Shown: positions 10,173 to 17,520 of the stretch, piece by piece
How positions within the stretch are numbered: position 1 is the first letter of the stretch
How the letters are laid out: every line of letters begins with the position of its first letter
Assembly (NCBI GenBank): GCA_949289295.1
Contig: CASENM010000043.1
Location: forward strand, 1-33,226
DNA from: an uncultured Bacteroides sp.
Lineage (GTDB): Bacteria > Bacteroidota > Bacteroidia > Bacteroidales > Bacteroidaceae
Direction: 5' to 3'
Length of the DNA: 33,226 nt
Notes under the pieces: model-generated
Database searches by the model: none
The model's input: the letters and a program-made list of their open reading frames with translations, nothing else
Told to the model about the DNA's origin: nothing
Position numbers and translations under genes: made by a program

Positions 10173-10742
10173 ATGGAAAACATCATCAGAAAGATAAGAA
10201 CGTATTATCCGGTTTCGGATGAAGCATTGGAGGCACTGGTGTTTCTTTTCGAGAGATTTGTGTTTCCGGCAAAAACGACCATTATCCACGCCGGAAAGCT
10301 GGACAGGAGGGTCTATTTCATCGAAAAAGGCATCACACGCTCTTATGTCTTACATAATGGAAGACAAACAACGACATGGTTCTCTAAGGAAGGGGATGCC
10401 GCTTGTGGCTCATGGGACTTATACCGTCGCACGGCTGGCTTTGAGTATGTGGAGACATTGGAAGAAACGGTTGCCTATGCAGTTTCAGTGGAGCAACTGG
10501 ATGGATTGTACCGGTCTTACATTGACCTTGCCAACTGGATGAGGGTGTTGCAGCAAGAAAACTTCCTCCGTTTGCAGGACATGCATATCCGCCGGTTGAA
10601 CTGGTCAGCCCAAGAACGCTATGAACATCTGATGAAAGAATGTCCCGAACTTTTCCAAAGGGCAAACTTGGGATACATAGCTTCTTTTCTGGGCATTACG
10701 CAACAATCGTTGAGCCGTATAAGGGCCAATGGGCGTTTTTAA
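10173..10742 (+). CDS. Crp/Fnr-family transcriptional regulator
   Basis: This 189-residue cytoplasmic regulator has an N-terminal cNMP-binding-type beta-barrel (about 20-115, with IIHAGKLDRRVYFIEKG) and a long dimer helix. A short C-terminal helix-turn-helix ends in LGYIASFLGITQQSLSRIRAN. The barrel lacks the Arg/Ser phosphate-binding motif of true cAMP sensors, and there is no cluster of N-terminal Fe-S cysteines, so the ligand is unknown. Such short members are common in Bacteroidetes. It has its own -7 box and is isolated from galK by a terminator. It may control the Nudix-acetyltransferase-HAD genes that follow after 55 bases; this is inference from position. Confidence 0.88.
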   Translation: MENIIRKIRTYYPVSDEALEALVFLFERFVFPAKTTIIHAGKLDRRVYFIEKGITRSYVLHNGRQTTTWFSKEGDAACGSWDLYRRTAGFEYVETLEETVAYAVSVEQLDGLYRSYIDLANWMRVLQQENFLRLQDMHIRRLNWSAQERYEHLMKECPELFQRANLGYIASFLGITQQSLSRIRANGRF

Positions 10743-10774
10743 CATAGGATAAACGGAAAGTCATTTTTTGTTCC

Positions 10775-10782
10775 TATTTTTG
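10775..10782 (+). promoter_or_regulatory. -7 box upstream of the Nudix gene
   Basis: TATTTTTG matches TAnnTTTG, 15 bases before the ATG at 10798 and 24 before the in-frame ATG at 10807. No -33 TTTG at normal spacing was seen. It suggests the Nudix trio can be transcribed independently of the regulator. Confidence 0.5.
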
Positions 10783-10797
10783 TCTGAATAAAATACT

Positions 10798-11436
10798 ATG
10801 CAGGATATGGACAAACAAGAGCAGGAATACCGATGGCTTGGATGGACCAAAGAACTTCAGTTCATTGCGCAAGCGGGACTGACTTATACAAAAGACCCTT
10901 TTGACAAGGAGCGGTTTGAACGCGTCCGGGAAATTGCCGCCGAGATAATGAGTTTGCAGGGCAGGCTTCCTCTGGCACAGGTAAAAGATTTGTTTTGCAA
11001 TGAGACAGGGTTTCAGACACCCAAGCTCGATACCCGCGCGGCTATTTTCAAGGATGATAAGATTTTGTTGGTGGAAGAGAATGACGGAACTTGGTCCCTA
11101 CCCGGCGGATGGGTGGATGTGATGGAGACCGTCAAGTCGAATACCGTCAAGGAAGTGAAGGAAGAAGCCGGACTTGACGTGGAAGCGGTGCGGGTCATCG
11201 CTCTGCACGACCGCAATCTGCACAACCAGCCTCCATACGCTTACAACGTCTGCAAGGTGTTTGTGCTTTGCGAGGTAAAAGGCGGATGTTTCCATCCGAA
11301 TATCGAAACCGTCGGAAGCGGTTATTTCGGGTTGGACGAACTGCCTCCCTTGTCGGTGGACAAGAACAGTTATCAACAAATAGAAATGTGCTTTGCCGCC
11401 CGTTCGGACAAGGACTGGCGGGTGGAGTTCGATTAA
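10798..11436 (+). CDS. Nudix hydrolase with N-terminal Nudix_N-type domain
   Basis: Nudix enzymes cleave nucleoside diphosphates linked to another group. The 212-residue protein has an N-terminal helical domain (about 8-70) like that of ADP-ribose/CDP-choline-type Nudix hydrolases. The Nudix fold follows. The Nudix box starts at G104: E110 and the catalytic E119, E122 and E123 followed by AGL are present, but the usual Arg before the first catalytic Glu is Lys118. The start could be ATG 10798 or 10807; the latter (MDKQEQ) is slightly closer to known homologue starts. The acetyltransferase gene follows after 13 bases. The substrate is unknown. Confidence 0.9.
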   Translation: MQDMDKQEQEYRWLGWTKELQFIAQAGLTYTKDPFDKERFERVREIAAEIMSLQGRLPLAQVKDLFCNETGFQTPKLDTRAAIFKDDKILLVEENDGTWSLPGGWVDVMETVKSNTVKEVKEEAGLDVEAVRVIALHDRNLHNQPPYAYNVCKVFVLCEVKGGCFHPNIETVGSGYFGLDELPPLSVDKNSYQQIEMCFAARSDKDWRVEFD

Positions 11437-11449
11437 AAATGCGGAACTT

Positions 11450-12046
11450 ATGAAAACGGAATACGAGAAATGCCTGGCGGGCGAACCTTTCATTGGAGGA
11501 AAAGACCCGAAAATAGTAGAAATGATTTTGCGCACAAGGCGGCTGCTGGCACAGTTCAATGCCACGGATTATGCCGACACGGAGCGCAAGCAGGCCCTGT
11601 TGCGCGAGATGTTCGGCAGCATGGGAAAGGGCGTGCATGTGGATATTGATTTCCATTGCGAATACGGGAAACACATTTTTATCGGTGACAAAGTGATAAT
11701 CAACATGAACTGCACTTTTGTGGACAACAACCGCATTGACATCGGCAGCAATGTGCTGATTGCTTCCAATGTGCAGATATATACCGCCACTCATTCCATC
11801 AAAGTAAACGAACGCATGGTGCAGGACTGGTCGGAAGGCGAGGAAATATGCCGCACTTACGCCTTGCCTGTCAAGATAGAGGACGGCGTGTGGATTGGCG
11901 GAGGTGCCATCCTGTTGCCCGGAGTGACGATTGGCGAGAACAGCGTCATCGGGGCAGGCAGCGTAGTAACCTGTTCCATTCCCGCCAACTGCGTGGCGGT
12001 GGGCAATCCTTGCCGGGTGATAAAGAAAATTGATAACGGAATCTGA
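11450..12046 (+). CDS. Hexapeptide-repeat sugar O-acetyltransferase (maltose/galactoside acetyltransferase type)
   Basis: The protein is predicted to transfer acetyl from acetyl-CoA to a sugar hydroxyl. The 198-residue protein begins with the Mac-type helical cap (MKTEYEKCLAGEPF onward, about 1-55). A left-handed beta-helix of hexapeptide repeats follows (HIFIGD, RIDIGS, GVWIGG, GVTIGE, NSVIGAGSVV). The catalytic His of the LacA/Maa family is seen at H115 (TATHSIK). The start at 11450 gives the family N-terminus; the same frame is open further upstream inside the Nudix gene. It lies 13 bases after the Nudix gene and 12 before the HAD gene, so the three form one operon. The true acceptor sugar is unknown. 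Confidence 0.92.
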   Translation: MKTEYEKCLAGEPFIGGKDPKIVEMILRTRRLLAQFNATDYADTERKQALLREMFGSMGKGVHVDIDFHCEYGKHIFIGDKVIINMNCTFVDNNRIDIGSNVLIASNVQIYTATHSIKVNERMVQDWSEGEEICRTYALPVKIEDGVWIGGGAILLPGVTIGENSVIGAGSVVTCSIPANCVAVGNPCRVIKKIDNGI

Positions 12047-12058
12047 CAGCTGGCGGCG

Positions 12059-12694
12059 ATGGGAAAGTACAAGCATATCATATTCGATATCGACGGTACG
12101 TTGATTGATACGGAAGAGGCCATACTCCAAAGCCTGCAAGATACCGTGCGGGAAATGCTGCATAAGGACATCGGAAGGCATGAACTGAAATTCGCGCTTG
12201 GAATACCGGGCAGCGCGGCCTTGCGCAAATTGGGCATAACGGACACGGAACGCGCCAATGACAGGTGGAATGAACATCTGTTGAAATACAAATCCCGCAT
12301 CCGGCTCTTTGACGGCATCCCGGAGTTGTTGAACAGCCTGAAGATGAATGGTTACAAACTGGGCATAGTCACGTCGAAGACCCGAAACGAATATACGGCT
12401 GATTTTGCTGCCCCTTTTGCATTGTCCGGTTATTTTAGCACTGTGATATGCGTGGAAGATGCCCCGCGTCCGAAACCTTTCCCTGAACCTTTGCTGGCAT
12501 ATCTTAACGTATCTGATATAAATGCCGGGGATGCCGTTTATATAGGAGATACCGTTTACGACAGTCAGTGTGCGAAAAATGCCGGGTTGGATTTCGGGCT
12601 TGCCGCGTGGGGAAATGCGGCGGCTCAGGGAATACCGGCAGACTACATATTTAAACGCCCCGTGGATGTACTTTCCTATGTAGTCACCCCTTAA
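12059..12694 (+). CDS. HAD-superfamily phosphatase (phosphoglycolate phosphatase / PpaX-like)
   Basis: This 211-residue soluble HAD hydrolase has all four motifs. The DIDGTLID nucleophile motif has D10 and D12. Motif II is IVTSK (around T105/S106). The Lys is K139 in RPKPFPEP. The acidic motif YIGDTVYD carries D164 and D168. A helical cap domain (about 16-85) places it in subfamily I with phosphoglycolate phosphatase, beta-phosphoglucomutase and PpaX-type enzymes. The substrate cannot be told from sequence. It is the third gene of the Nudix-acetyltransferase-HAD run, starting 12 bases after the acetyltransferase stop. No terminator was recognised after it. Confidence 0.9.
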   Translation: MGKYKHIIFDIDGTLIDTEEAILQSLQDTVREMLHKDIGRHELKFALGIPGSAALRKLGITDTERANDRWNEHLLKYKSRIRLFDGIPELLNSLKMNGYKLGIVTSKTRNEYTADFAAPFALSGYFSTVICVEDAPRPKPFPEPLLAYLNVSDINAGDAVYIGDTVYDSQCAKNAGLDFGLAAWGNAAAQGIPADYIFKRPVDVLSYVVTP

Positions 12695-12863
12695 AACGAA
12701 AAGCCAGCATGTACCGGTTGTATATATCCGGAGAGAATAGATGTAAAAGTCAAATTTTTTGATTAGCTGAATGTTATGTTTGGACAGGATAAAACACCAA
12801 CATCCTTGTCAGTTAAAGATTCATAAAATAACGTTCGGATATTGTTTTTTTCAATTATCCTAT

Positions 12864-12894
12864 TTTGCTGTTCCAGATAAAGTCCATACATTTA
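12864..12894 (+). promoter_or_regulatory. Promoter of the TetR / efflux operon
   Basis: A -33 TTTG at 12864-12867 and a -7 box TACATTTA (12887-12894) are separated by exactly 19 bases, the usual Bacteroidetes spacing. The -7 box differs from TAnnTTTG only at the last position. The predicted start of transcription falls in the palindrome at 12897-12912. Confidence 0.55.
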
Positions 12895-12896
12895 CG

Positions 12897-12912
12897 CTAA
12901 CAAAATTGTTAG
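12897..12912. promoter_or_regulatory. Candidate TetR operator
   Basis: CTAACAAAATTGTTAG is a perfect inverted repeat with 7-bp arms and a 2-bp spacer. It lies at the predicted transcription start and 31 bases before the tetR start codon. A second short palindrome, CTAATTAG, follows at 12914-12921. The size and position fit an autoregulatory TetR-family operator. Confidence 0.6.
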
Positions 12913-12942
12913 TCTAATTAGTTGAACCAAATAGTTTGCAAT

Positions 12943-13575
12943 ATGGATAAAGAACAGGACCACCTGCAGGATACAGAGTCAAGAATCCTTCAAGCAGCCG
13001 AGAATGAATTTTTTGAAAAGGGATATGCCGGTGCAAGAACGGCGTCTATTGCCGAAGCGGCCGGTGTGACCCATGCCATGCTTCATTATTATTTCCGCAC
13101 GAAGGACAAGCTCTTCGAGCGGATAGTGTCAGAGAAGATAAGCATGCTGGCCGATATCCTGCTGAGTGCCATCGGCGATGCCAATTTGCCTCTGGAAGAA
13201 AGGATCCGGCAGGGAATCGGACGGCATTTCGACTTCATATCCGCCAACCGGGATTTGCCGAGGTTCATCGTCAATGAAGTGCTCTCCCGTCCGGAACAGA
13301 TTGACACGATGAAAGGGAACATACAGAATATCGTGAATGAACTTTTGGACAATCTGCAGCAAGAGATTGACGAATATGCCGCCAAAGGGCTTTGCCGTCA
13401 GGTCGATGCGAGGATGCTGCTGATAGACATCGTGTCGCTCAATGTATTTCCGTTTATGGCGGCACCGATCGTTTATGGCGCGATAGGGGATTCCTACGGG
13501 GACTACGATGAATTCTTGGCTATACGCAAGAAAGAGAATGTGGAGACCATCTTGAACAAACTTAAAATTCAGTGA
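12943..13575 (+). CDS. TetR-family repressor of the efflux operon
   Basis: This 210-residue DNA-binding regulator has a TetR-type N-terminal helix-turn-helix (about 12-60: RILQAAENEFFEKGY, then TASIAEAAGVTHAMLHYYFRTKDKLFERIV) and an all-helical ligand domain. The ATG at 12943 (MDKEQD) was preferred to one at 12922, which is much closer to the operator palindrome. The tolC-like gene starts 2 bases after the stop, so regulator and pump share a transcript and the regulator probably controls its own operon. The gene order recalls E. coli CecR/YbiH with ybhGFSR. The inducer is unknown. Confidence 0.9.
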   Translation: MDKEQDHLQDTESRILQAAENEFFEKGYAGARTASIAEAAGVTHAMLHYYFRTKDKLFERIVSEKISMLADILLSAIGDANLPLEERIRQGIGRHFDFISANRDLPRFIVNEVLSRPEQIDTMKGNIQNIVNELLDNLQQEIDEYAAKGLCRQVDARMLLIDIVSLNVFPFMAAPIVYGAIGDSYGDYDEFLAIRKKENVETILNKLKIQ

Positions 13576-13577
13576 TC

Positions 13578-14861
13578 ATGTGGAAACTGTATTTGCTTTT
13601 GGTGTTGTCGCTGTTTGCCGGAATCCGACTTTCCGCTCAAGTGACATTGGAAGAGTGCGTCAAACTTGCACAAGACAACTATCCGCTCATCCGGAAGTAT
13701 GATTTGCTGAACCAAATGAAAGAAGTGAACCTGTCGGACATCAACAAGAGCTGGTTGCCGCAAATCAAGGTGTACGGACAGGGAACCGTGCAGAATGAGA
13801 CTCCCTCATTCCCTGAATCGTTGGCCGGGATAATCTTTCAAACAGGCATGTCCATTTCCGGACTGAACGAATGGCAATATAAGGTCGGGGCGGACATCAA
13901 CCAGAACATTTGGGATGGAGGCGCGTCGAAAACCGGACGGAAGATAGAACGTGCCGAGAGCGCGGAACGGCAGGCTGCTCTGGATGTCCAGCTTTATGCC
14001 ATCCGCGAAAGGGTGGAAGACTTGTATTTCGGCATCCTGCTCATTGAGGAACAGGCCGGACAGATTCGGAACATGCAAACTTTACTCCAAAGCAACCTTG
14101 ACAAGCTGCGGACGATGCATGAGAATGGTACCGCCATGCAAAGCGATGTGGATATGGTGGAAGCGCAGTATCTCAGCAATGCCCAGCAGCTCATTCAGGC
14201 GGAAAGTACATCGAAAAGTTATCGGAAAGTACTTGAAATATTCACGGGGAGGAGTCTTGTCGGGCAAGAACTGACAAGACCGGATGCATCCATTCCTCAG
14301 AGCCTGATGTCCGACCGTCCTGAGTTAAGGCATTTTGAAGCGCAACTGCAGGCGAATGAGGCAAGGAACGCGAGCATCACGGCAAGCACAATGCCTAAAA
14401 TCGGGCTGTTCGCCCAAGCTTATTACGGTTATCCGGGATTTGACTATTTCGAGAGCATGATGAACCGAAACCTTTCGTTCAACATTCTTGCGGGAGTGAA
14501 AGTATCATGGAACATAGGAGCGTTTTACACAAAGAAGAACAACAGGCGGAAACTGCGCCTTTCATCGGACAACATAGCCGTGGAACGGGATGTGTTCCTG
14601 TTCAACACGAATATGCAGACTCGGTCGCAGCTTGACCATATCGACGAGCTGAAAGCCGTCATGAAAGAGAATGACCGGATAGTGGAATTGCGTACCAACG
14701 TTAGGGAAGCGGCAGAATCCCAACTGGACAACGGAGTCATCGATGCTACTGCCTTGCTGACCAAGCTGACGGATGAGAAACAGGCCCGTCTCACCGCATC
14801 CTATCATGAAATACAGCTTCTCCAAAGCATTTACCAACTTAAATACACATTGAACAAATGA
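13578..14861 (+). CDS. TolC-family outer-membrane efflux channel protein
   Basis: The 427-residue exported protein begins with a signal peptide (MWKLYLLLVLSLFAGIRLSAQ) followed by the TolC-like opening VTLEECVKLAQDNYPLIRKYD. Two long alpha-helical segments (about 100-215 and 300-425) contain the periodic Leu/Ala/Glu pattern of the periplasmic coiled coils. A GTG six bases upstream (13572) overlaps the tetR stop, but the ATG at 13578 gives a clean signal peptide. The stop overlaps the start of the adaptor gene (ATGA). It should provide the outer-membrane exit duct for the ABC pump encoded downstream. Confidence 0.93.
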   Translation: MWKLYLLLVLSLFAGIRLSAQVTLEECVKLAQDNYPLIRKYDLLNQMKEVNLSDINKSWLPQIKVYGQGTVQNETPSFPESLAGIIFQTGMSISGLNEWQYKVGADINQNIWDGGASKTGRKIERAESAERQAALDVQLYAIRERVEDLYFGILLIEEQAGQIRNMQTLLQSNLDKLRTMHENGTAMQSDVDMVEAQYLSNAQQLIQAESTSKSYRKVLEIFTGRSLVGQELTRPDASIPQSLMSDRPELRHFEAQLQANEARNASITASTMPKIGLFAQAYYGYPGFDYFESMMNRNLSFNILAGVKVSWNIGAFYTKKNNRRKLRLSSDNIAVERDVFLFNTNMQTRSQLDHIDELKAVMKENDRIVELRTNVREAAESQLDNGVIDATALLTKLTDEKQARLTASYHEIQLLQSIYQLKYTLNK

Positions 14862-15745
14862 AAAAGACAGTATTATTCTCCATATTCGTTTTGGCGTTGG
14901 CTTCCTGCCGGAACTCTGAAAAGTATGATGCTACAGGCCTCTTTGAGGCAACTACCGTAACCGTGTCTGCTGAAACCAGTGGAAAACTTGTATCGTTTGC
15001 CGTTGACGAGGGAGACAGTCTTGAAATCGGACAACAGGTCGGACTGGTGGACACGACTTTGCTTGTACTGCAACAAAAACAACTGCACAGCCAACAGCTG
15101 TCCACCGAGAAGTCATCGCCAGACATTGCGGCACAGGCTGCAGCATTGAGGTCGCAGATTGCCCACCAGCAGAATGAATGCGACCGCATAGCCCGTCTGC
15201 TGGCTAACGGAGCGGCCACTCAGAAACAAAGCGATGACGCGAATGCCGGGTTAAGAACCTTGCGGGGCCAATTGGAAGGTCTGCTTTCTACGCTGGACAA
15301 GAACCGTAGCTCCATCACGGAAAGCGCTTCCGCCCTGCAATATCAGAAAGAGCAGGTAGAGGAACAGATACGCAAGAGCCGCATCATCGCACCGATAACC
15401 GGAACCGTCCTGCAGAAATACGCCGAGCAGGGTGAATATGCCACTCCGGGACGTCCGCTCTTCAAGATGGCAAACCTCAATGACATCTATCTCCGCTGCT
15501 ATTTCACAGCTTCCCAACTGGCCCACATCCGGATCGGGCAAGAGGTGACCGTCATAGCCGATTTCGGCGGAAACGAACAATATGAATATGCGGGAAAAAT
15601 CATCTGGATAGCACAGGAAAGCGAGTTCACCCCCAAGTCTATCCAGACGCAAGACTCAAGGTCAAACCTCGTATATGCCGTAAAGGTTGCAGTCAAAAAC
15701 GATGGCAGGTTGAAACTCGGGCAATATGGAGAGGTACGCTTATGA
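14858..15745 (+). CDS. HlyD/EmrA-type periplasmic adaptor, lipoprotein
   Basis: This membrane-fusion protein bridges the inner-membrane ABC transporter to TolC. The 295-residue protein has a lipoprotein signal (MKKTVLFSIFVLALASC; lipidated Cys at 17). The first half of a lipoyl domain follows (VTVSAETSGKLVSFAVDEGDSLEIGQQVGLVDTT), then a coiled-coil hairpin (about 70-165). The second lipoyl half (IIAPITGTVLQKYAEQGEYATPGRPLFKMANL) and a beta-barrel (IYLRCYFTASQLAHIRIGQEVTVIADF) complete it. It matches YbhG-type adaptors. The start overlaps the channel gene stop by 4 bases and its end overlaps the first ATPase gene by 4 bases, indicating translational coupling. Confidence 0.93.
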   Translation: MKKTVLFSIFVLALASCRNSEKYDATGLFEATTVTVSAETSGKLVSFAVDEGDSLEIGQQVGLVDTTLLVLQQKQLHSQQLSTEKSSPDIAAQAAALRSQIAHQQNECDRIARLLANGAATQKQSDDANAGLRTLRGQLEGLLSTLDKNRSSITESASALQYQKEQVEEQIRKSRIIAPITGTVLQKYAEQGEYATPGRPLFKMANLNDIYLRCYFTASQLAHIRIGQEVTVIADFGGNEQYEYAGKIIWIAQESEFTPKSIQTQDSRSNLVYAVKVAVKNDGRLKLGQYGEVRL

Positions 15746-16656
15746 AAAATGCAATTGACATTCAAGGCCTGACGAAGCGGTACGGAAAACTCGTGGCCCT
15801 CGACCATGTGAGCTTCTCCGTTTCCGAAGGCTCCCTGTTCGGCCTTATCGGTCCGGACGGTGCGGGCAAGACCACGCTGTATCAGATACTGACCACTTTG
15901 CTCAGCCCCGATGAGGGCTCGGCTACCGTGGTGGGACTGGATGTGGTAAAGGACTACCGGAAACTGCGCACCGAGATAGGCTACATGCCGGAGAAGTTTT
16001 CCCTTTATCCCGACCTTACCGTGGATGAGAACCTGCACTTCTTCGCCTCGCTGTTCGGTGTGAAGGTAAAGGACAACTTCGACCTGATAGCCCCGATATT
16101 CGACCAGCTGAAAAAGTTCCCTAACCGCAGGGCAGGAGCCTTGTCCGGTGGAATGAAACAGAAACTCGCCCTGAGCTGTGCGCTGATACACCGCCCGAAA
16201 ATTTTACTTCTGGACGAGCCTACTACCGGAGTGGATGCCGTGTCGAGAAGCGAGTTCTGGGGCATGCTGGCCACGTTGCGAGAAAAGGGCATCACGATTC
16301 TTGTCTCCACCTCCTACATGGACGAGGCCGAGCGTTGCGAATGCATCGCCCTGATAAACAAGGGAAGGATTCTGGATGTGAATACACCCGTCAGGCTGAT
16401 TGAGGGGCTGGACAAGAATCTTTACAACGCATCGTCCAAAGACATGTATCCGCTTTTGGAAACGTTGCGTACTTTGCCGGACGTGAAAGACTGCTACACC
16501 TTCGGAGCCACGTTGCATGTCGTGACAGACGACGGCTTCAATCCGGACGATGCCGTCCGCAAGCTTCGGCAGGAAGGTCTGGAAGATGCCCGGATCTGGC
16601 CGGCAAAAGGAAATATAGAAGATTTGTTCATTAAATTGGCTAAGGACGATGGATAA
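15742..16656 (+). CDS. ABC transporter ATPase 1 of the efflux pump (YbhF N-half-like)
   Basis: The 304-residue ATPase has Walker A GPDGAGKTT (37-45), a Q-loop region near GYMPEKFSLYP, canonical signature LSGGMKQ (134-140) and Walker B ILLLDEP with D158/E159. The H-loop position reads VSTSYMDEAE, so the switch His is replaced by Ser191. A C-terminal extension (about 215-304) is typical of ABC-2 export ATPases. In E. coli YbhF two such domains are fused; here they are separate genes. The stop overlaps the start of ATPase 2 by 8 bases. Confidence 0.93.
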   Translation: MKNAIDIQGLTKRYGKLVALDHVSFSVSEGSLFGLIGPDGAGKTTLYQILTTLLSPDEGSATVVGLDVVKDYRKLRTEIGYMPEKFSLYPDLTVDENLHFFASLFGVKVKDNFDLIAPIFDQLKKFPNRRAGALSGGMKQKLALSCALIHRPKILLLDEPTTGVDAVSRSEFWGMLATLREKGITILVSTSYMDEAERCECIALINKGRILDVNTPVRLIEGLDKNLYNASSKDMYPLLETLRTLPDVKDCYTFGATLHVVTDDGFNPDDAVRKLRQEGLEDARIWPAKGNIEDLFIKLAKDDG

Positions 16657-17389
16657 GGAAATTGTAATATCAGTGAAAGACCTCACCAAGAGATTCGGGA
16701 GTTTCACCGCTGTTGACCATATCACATTGCAAGTACGCCGGGGCGAAATATTCGGATTCTTGGGAGCAAACGGCGCGGGTAAGACCACCGCCATGCGCAT
16801 GTTGTGTGGGCTCAGCTTTCCGACATCAGGCAGCGGGACTGTAGCCGGGTATGACATTCTCCGTCAGGCGGAGGAAATCAAGCGGCACATCGGCTACATG
16901 AGCCAGAAATTCTCCCTCTATGAGAACCTGACGGTGTGGGAGAACCTGAACCTGTTCGCCACCATCTATGGCATGTCGGCAAAGAGCATCCGGGAAAAGA
17001 CCAATATTGTATTCAAGACATTGGGCATGGAAAACATGCGGAATGTGCTGGTAAAGGAAATTCCTCTCGGATGGAAACAGAAGCTGGCGTTTGCCGCCGC
17101 CACCCTGCACTCGCCGGATGTCGTTTTTCTGGACGAACCGACCGGAGGGGTTGACCCTTCCACCCGGCGCAAGTTCTGGGAAATGATTTACCGGGCTTCG
17201 TCTGAGGGTATGACGGTCTTTGTGACCACCCACTATCTGGATGAAGCTGAATATTGCCACCGCGTCTCCATCATGGTGGACGGACGTGTCAAGGCATTGG
17301 ACAGTCCGGAAGGATTGAAACGGCAGTATCATGCCGGAACCATGGACGAGGTATTCCGCATGGTGGCGAAAGACGCGAAAAGAGACTAA
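16649..17389 (+). CDS. ABC transporter ATPase 2 of the efflux pump (YbhF C-half-like)
   Basis: The 246-residue ATPase has Walker A GANGAGKTT (39-47), GYMSQKFSLYENLTVWENL, Walker B VVFLDEP with D162/E163 and an intact switch H195 (TTHYLDEAEYC). The signature is non-canonical: IPLGWKQ (138-144) in place of LSGGxxQ, a change I recall in the second domain of YbhF/RbbA-type transporters. With ATPase 1 it should form a heterodimer with one standard and one degenerate ATP site. It overlaps ATPase 1 by 8 bases. A repeat-rich 131-base gap separates it from the permeases. Confidence 0.93.
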   Translation: MDKEIVISVKDLTKRFGSFTAVDHITLQVRRGEIFGFLGANGAGKTTAMRMLCGLSFPTSGSGTVAGYDILRQAEEIKRHIGYMSQKFSLYENLTVWENLNLFATIYGMSAKSIREKTNIVFKTLGMENMRNVLVKEIPLGWKQKLAFAAATLHSPDVVFLDEPTGGVDPSTRRKFWEMIYRASSEGMTVFVTTHYLDEAEYCHRVSIMVDGRVKALDSPEGLKRQYHAGTMDEVFRMVAKDAKRD

Positions 17390-17396
17390 TTTTAAT

Positions 17397-17513
17397 GAAG
17401 AATGAAGAGCGAAGAATGAAGAATTTTCGGATACAACCTGTCATGTATGTCTTCGTTCCCCATTCTTCACCCTTCATTCCTAATTCTTCATTCTTCATTC
17501 TTAATTCTTAATT
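17397..17513. repeat. Inverted array of 7-bp repeats inside the efflux operon
   Basis: Four tandem heptamers of GAAGAAT type lie at 17397-17424. After about 37 bases, seven tandem heptamers of the complementary ATTCTTC/ATTCTTA type lie at 17462-17510. Some units carry one to three changes. Together they form a long imperfect inverted repeat that fills most of the gap between ATPase 2 (stop 17389) and permease 1 (start 17521). No coding sequence or terminator T-tract is associated with it. A transcript through it could fold into an extended A/U-rich hairpin. Confidence 0.75.
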
Positions 17514-17520
17514 AATAATA

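Noticed and set aside
12932-12938. TAGTTTG as the -7 box of tetR
   Set aside because: It has one base too few between TA and TTTG and ends four bases before the ATG. The TTTG-N19-TACATTTA pair upstream fits better.
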